From: Phycisphaerales bacterium
Lineage (GTDB): Bacteria > Planctomycetota > Phycisphaerae > Phycisphaerales > SM1A02
DNA length: 64,000 bases
Assembly (NCBI GenBank): GCA_009691805.1
Contig: SIAK01000005.1
Span: 1 to 64,000, forward strand
Direction: 5' to 3'
Shown here one piece after another: positions 60,532 through 64,000 of this stretch. The position numbers and the translations under genes were made by a program. Numbering within the stretch: the stretch's first letter is position 1; each line of letters begins with the position of its first letter. The notes under the pieces were generated by a model that was not told where the DNA came from, made no database searches, and worked only from the letters and a program-made list of their open reading frames with translations.

Positions 60532-61527
60532 TCACGCAAGCGGATCGGGACGGTAGACCTTCGTGTCAATCGCCCACACGCGCTCCGTCCACGCATTGCC
60601 ACCCGTGCCGCTCACAACATCGCGACGCGCTGCTTGCATGACGATCCCCATGCGCGCGTCGAGATTGTCGAGTTGCGAGACGAACACCGCTTCGGGCGTT
60701 GATGGAAGTTTCGCCGCGCCATGCTCGAGCTGTCCGTGGTGCGAGAGAAGAATGTGCTGCAAAACGCGGAGTGTTCCGTCGGGCAGTCGCACTCCCGAGC
60801 GCTGCGCCGCGTGTGCCGCCTTCACTTGAATCCAGATTGCGCCGCGCACGATGTGACCGACGAGTTGACCTTCGTCGGTCGAAGAAAATCCACGCGCCCA
60901 TTCCATTTCAACGGTCTTTGCGAGGTCGTGCAGGAAAAGTCCCATGAGCACGAGGTCGCGATTCAGCCCCGGATAAAGCGGCAGCGCGCGCTCGGCGAGT
61001 TCAAGCAGATTGAGCGTGTGTTCAAGCAATCCACCGATCCACGCGTGATGAACTTGCACCGCCGCGGGCGCTTGACGGAAGTCACCCATCAACCGCTCGT
61101 CCATCAGGTACTGCTCGGCGAGTTCACGCATCGCAGGATGCGTCAACGATCGCATGATCTCCATCACACGCGCAAACATTGCATCGATGTCGCGCTTCGT
61201 ACAGGGAAGCAGCGAGCGAATCTCGTCCGGCGTCACTTCCGCGCGTTCAATCGTTTCAAGAATCAGCTGCGCGACGCCTTGATAGATCTGCACATTGCCC
61301 CGCACGCGAACGAAGCCACAATCGGCAAGTTCTTGGTACTGCGCCTCTTCAAATGTCCACATGCGTCCTGGCATTTCACCTGTCGCATCGCGCAGAATGC
61401 ACTTCAAGAACGGCTTGTTCGTACGCGTCGTGCCAAGCTGCGGATTCATGAGTGAATACACGCCCTCGACGTAGGTGCGATCGGTCAAACTCGAAATCTT
61501 CTGATGGCTGTCTGCAGCTGCGCTCAT
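60532..61527 (-). CDS. YhaM-type 3'-5' exoribonuclease (OB + HD domains)
   Basis: 331 residues. An OB-fold nucleic-acid-binding domain (~15-100: PFLKCILRDATGEMPGRMWT, FVRVRGNVQIYQGVAQLILE) precedes an HD domain: VHHAWIGGLLEHTLNLLELA, LFLHDLAKTVEM, and HILLSHHGQLEHGA hold the metal-binding His/Asp set. This is the architecture of YhaM/Cbf1, a 3'-5' exoribonuclease and DNase. The stop lies 8 bases from that of the convergent BshC-like gene. Confidence 0.83.
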   Translation of the reverse strand: MSAAADSHQKISSLTDRTYVEGVYSLMNPQLGTTRTNKPFLKCILRDATGEMPGRMWTFEEAQYQELADCGFVRVRGNVQIYQGVAQLILETIERAEVTPDEIRSLLPCTKRDIDAMFARVMEIMRSLTHPAMRELAEQYLMDERLMGDFRQAPAAVQVHHAWIGGLLEHTLNLLELAERALPLYPGLNRDLVLMGLFLHDLAKTVEMEWARGFSSTDEGQLVGHIVRGAIWIQVKAAHAAQRSGVRLPDGTLRVLQHILLSHHGQLEHGAAKLPSTPEAVFVSQLDNLDARMGIVMQAARRDVVSGTGGNAWTERVWAIDTKVYRPDPLA

Positions 61528-61668
61528 GGAACTGAGTGTACGGCACTCCTCATCGAGCCGAGCACATCAGGAATGAGATCCGCGAGTTCATGCGTGAGAG
61601 CGCATTTCCACCGCGAGATTCCCTTGTGACCGCGAGGGTCACGCGCTGGGAGCGTTGCTGTTGGTACG
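61528..61668 (-). other. Spacer between transglutaminase and YhaM genes with small hairpin
   Basis: No gene. A 6-bp inverted repeat GTGACC/GGTCAC (61626-61631 with 61637-61642) lies ~27 bases after the stop of the 61669 gene on the minus strand and could contribute to termination. Confidence 0.3.
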
Positions 61669-63180
61669 TCAGTGATCATGTTTCGGCTCAGCAGGGACGA
61701 GTTCAATCTTCATCTTGCCAATCAACGCGAGTGCGCCAAGAAACGCAGGATCCGCCGCGCCTGCGGAGAGATCGCTCACAGCAACCGCAATGTGCGCAGC
61801 GTGAAAGCGTGTTGAAAGCGTTGCATCGAGATCCATCCAGACGCCAGAAGTTTGCTTGCCCGTTGCGCCCTGCACATCGACAAGCGCTTGTGTCCACATG
61901 TGCCAACCCCACGCGCTGCCCTGAACCTGCGCGCCTTCGACATAGACAACACCGCTCACGACGCGCGAAGGGATCCCGTCTGCGCGGCAGAGAGCAGCGA
62001 GAAGCACGGCATGCTCGGTGCAATCGCCCGAACGCGAAATGGCGGCTTCACTCGCACTTCCAAATGCCGTCTTGAAATCTTTCGAACGCAAATGTGACTC
62101 GACCAAGCGTCGCAGTTTCTCTGCGCGCACGCGAGCACTGTCGTCGAGTTTGCATTTCGCCTGTGCGAGCAGCGACTTGACTGCCGCGTGCTCTGCGTCG
62201 ATGAGCGTGTTCGACTGCGTCCAACGGGGATCGAGTGCATCACTCGCAGCAGCGGCGTTCGCGCGATCCACATCGATTTCGACGATCGCTTCCTGCGGCG
62301 ATTTCGCATCAACGCGCACGATCTGCGACGCAACATCAGGCAAGGCGATCGAAGGACTCGTTGTGGTGACGCGAAAATTCGCGCGCGATAATCGCGTGAC
62401 GTTTGGAATCGGCGCGCACGCGATGAGCGTGCCTTGCAGAAGGTCGAAGTTCCCTGCGGCAAGTGCCGCATGTGCTTCACGCTCAGTCGCAAGTGTCGAT
62501 GTCAGATCACCAATGCCGATCGGCATCGCGCTCGAAAGCAGCACACCATCGATGGCGTAACGCTCGCGGGCGATGAGTGGCACGAGTGAGTTCTTGATTT
62601 CAAACAAACCCTCACCTTCGGCCGCATCTAATCGAGTCATCGTGACGGTTGCGGGGACGCAGCCTGATTGCAGATCGATCGACGTGTACGAAATCTCCTT
62701 CGCACCCGCGCGAAGCCGCGCTGAGAGAAACTGCTCCACGCCGCGCGGCGTGAGCCAAGCATTTGCGGGCCACGGAAATGGTTCTGGCGGAGCAGCCCCT
62801 TGCTGCTTTGTCGCGCGCTTGTGCTTCGCATCAAACGTCCATCGCACCACTGTGCCTGCGTCTTGCGACACGCTCGCCTCGAGTGGTTCACCACGGGAAT
62901 TCTCGATGAATTCCGAGTGCAGGGCGATCTGTGTCACCTGACCGAGCCGACGAAATCGCATCTCGACGTCGCCCGTCGTTCGCAATTGCGCTGCTCCTTC
63001 GCGCATCGCTCGTCGATGGACAGACTCGTGCGAGAGTCCGCACGGCACGCCGCTCAACTGCAACACATACCAGCGATCGCTCTGCAATTCCCACGCCTGT
63101 GCATGGGCGCCGAGGGTGAAGCACATCAGACAGAGTGCTGCGAACAACCATGCGGCCGAGCATGTGAAACGATTGCTCAT
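61669..63180 (-). CDS. Secreted transglutaminase-like protein
   Basis: 503 residues with a signal peptide (AAWLFAALCLMCFTLGAHAQA). The C-terminal third is a transglutaminase-core domain with an intact triad: Cys387 in SRSGDCTEHAVLLAALCRAD, His427 in WGWHMWTQALVD, and Asp450 in VWMDLDAT. The ~340 residues before it are beta-rich and unknown. Bacterial members of this fold are mostly proteases or amidases rather than crosslinkers, so substrate is open. The start overlaps the lysS stop by 4 bases (ATGA), linking it to an unrelated housekeeping gene. Confidence 0.82.
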   Translation of the reverse strand: MSNRFTCSAAWLFAALCLMCFTLGAHAQAWELQSDRWYVLQLSGVPCGLSHESVHRRAMREGAAQLRTTGDVEMRFRRLGQVTQIALHSEFIENSRGEPLEASVSQDAGTVVRWTFDAKHKRATKQQGAAPPEPFPWPANAWLTPRGVEQFLSARLRAGAKEISYTSIDLQSGCVPATVTMTRLDAAEGEGLFEIKNSLVPLIARERYAIDGVLLSSAMPIGIGDLTSTLATEREAHAALAAGNFDLLQGTLIACAPIPNVTRLSRANFRVTTTSPSIALPDVASQIVRVDAKSPQEAIVEIDVDRANAAAASDALDPRWTQSNTLIDAEHAAVKSLLAQAKCKLDDSARVRAEKLRRLVESHLRSKDFKTAFGSASEAAISRSGDCTEHAVLLAALCRADGIPSRVVSGVVYVEGAQVQGSAWGWHMWTQALVDVQGATGKQTSGVWMDLDATLSTRFHAAHIAVAVSDLSAGAADPAFLGALALIGKMKIELVPAEPKHDH

Positions 63181-64000
63181 GCGCGTGGTGCTTCTTCGAC
63201 GGCGTTGCCCGCGCCCATCGATTTCAGCAACGGGAAGAGAATGACATCGCGAATCGACGCGCTATCCGTAAGGAGCATGACGATGCGATCGATGCCGAGC
63301 CCAAGGCCTCCCGCAGGAGGCATGCCCACGCGGAGTGATTCAACGAAATCTTCATCGAGCGAACGGAAGGTCGACACTTCTTCATCTTCGCCGCGCAATT
63401 GCTCGGTGAACTTCGCGAGTTGAATATCCGGGTCGTTCAGTTCCGTGTACGCAGGTCCAATCTCCATGCCGCCAATGAAGAGATCCCACCGACCGCAGAT
63501 GTCAGGGTCGTGACGATGTGGTCGGGTAAGTGGTGAAATCGCGCTCGGCCAATCGGTCACAAACGTCGGCCGACAGGGGTCGATTCGTGGCTCCGCAATC
63601 TCTTCGAACACTGCATTCACCACGAGCCAGTCATCCAACTTCGCTTCGTGATGCAGGCCGATCTCGCGAGCTTTCGCGCGGACCTTCGCGAAATCGCGCA
63701 CATCGCAACCGACATGCTTCTCAAACAGTTCCGCGAAACTCACGCGCACGAAGGGTGCGGAATAATCGATGTCAAGCTCACCGAAGGGCAAGATCGGACC
63801 TCGTCCGTCTTCGCGTGCAGTCGCGCGAAGTCCCGCGTCAACGCGGTCCGCAACCGCCTCGCACGCGAGCATGTGCAGGAGCGATTCCGTCAGCGTCATC
63901 ATCGTGTCGCTGTCACCGAACGCTTCGTACGCTTCCATCGCCGTGAACTCAGGGTTGTGACTGCGATCGATGCCTTCATTGCGGAAGTTGCGATTGATCT
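63177..64000 (-). CDS. lysS: Lysyl-tRNA synthetase, C-terminal part (5' end beyond the window)
   Basis: The frame is open to the right window edge, so the N-terminus and the OB anticodon-binding domain are missing; 274 residues are seen. The class II catalytic sequence is clear: INRNFRNEGIDRSHNPEFT, MEAYEAFGDSDTMMTLTESL, the SPLTRPHR segment, FIGGMEIGPAYTELNDP, and motif 3 PPAGGLGLGIDRIVMLLTDS ending RDVILFPLLK. LysS charges tRNA-Lys. The missing N-terminal domain argues against deciding finally between full LysS and the shorter EpmA paralogue, but the motif set fits LysS. Confidence 0.93.
   Translation of the reverse strand, partial: INRNFRNEGIDRSHNPEFTAMEAYEAFGDSDTMMTLTESLLHMLACEAVADRVDAGLRATAREDGRGPILPFGELDIDYSAPFVRVSFAELFEKHVGCDVRDFAKVRAKAREIGLHHEAKLDDWLVVNAVFEEIAEPRIDPCRPTFVTDWPSAISPLTRPHRHDPDICGRWDLFIGGMEIGPAYTELNDPDIQLAKFTEQLRGEDEEVSTFRSLDEDFVESLRVGMPPAGGLGLGIDRIVMLLTDSASIRDVILFPLLKSMGAGNAVEEAPRA

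Overview
The window reads as a chromosomal stretch of a free-living bacterium, most likely a planctomycete of the Phycisphaerae type. This is an inference from gene content: an ExbB/ExbD/ExbD cluster with large secreted repeat proteins, an arginine cluster ending in an ArgH-acetyltransferase fusion, and a spc/alpha ribosomal operon without rpmD, adk, map or rpsD. GC content looks to be in the high fifties. I see no phage, insertion sequence or CRISPR array.

Left part (1-10.9 kb): the end of urocanate hydratase, a Sua5-type tRNA modification gene next to a TolC-like lipoprotein, an exported SH3 protein, tRNA-Ala(TGC) with a strong hairpin terminator, a lone TOPRIM protein, two overlapping 16S rRNA methyltransferase genes (rsmE, rsmJ), and a reverse trans-sulfuration pair (cystathionine beta-synthase and a gamma-lyase-type enzyme).

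Motor-like operon (10.9-21.2 kb, minus strand): eight genes, most joined by 4-base start/stop overlaps. The first encodes an inner-membrane anchor with a TonB-like SxxxH transmembrane helix, but with a von Willebrand A domain where TonB has its C-terminal domain. Then come a secreted protein, ExbB, two different ExbDs, and three large, probably extracytoplasmic proteins of unknown function. This is the best candidate here for an undescribed system: a proton-driven machine that moves a VWA domain.

Middle (21.3-32 kb): pyrH-frr, a secreted beta-helix protein, nrdR, thrS, infC with an apparent AUC start, and two secreted proteins of unknown function. At 32.1 kb a promoter is overlaid by three TGCA half-sites exactly 10 bp apart. 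It precedes argR and the cluster argC-argB-argF-argG-argH(GNAT)-argJ (to 40.05 kb), which covers glutamate to arginine except argD. pheS follows on the minus strand.

Ribosomal operon (41.2-56.9 kb, minus strand): rpsJ to rplQ in classical order, 27 genes including secY, infA, rpmJ and rpoA, bounded by a TTGACA/TATCCT promoter and a 13-bp-stem terminator. Both S14 and L36 have lost three of four zinc ligands, S5 has a 22-glycine tail, and several spacers contain short tandem repeats or stem-loops.

Right end (57-64 kb): a three-gene operon (exported protein, family 2 glycosyltransferase, BshC-like protein), a YhaM-like exoribonuclease, a secreted transglutaminase-like protein, and the C-terminal part of lysyl-tRNA synthetase, which runs off the window.
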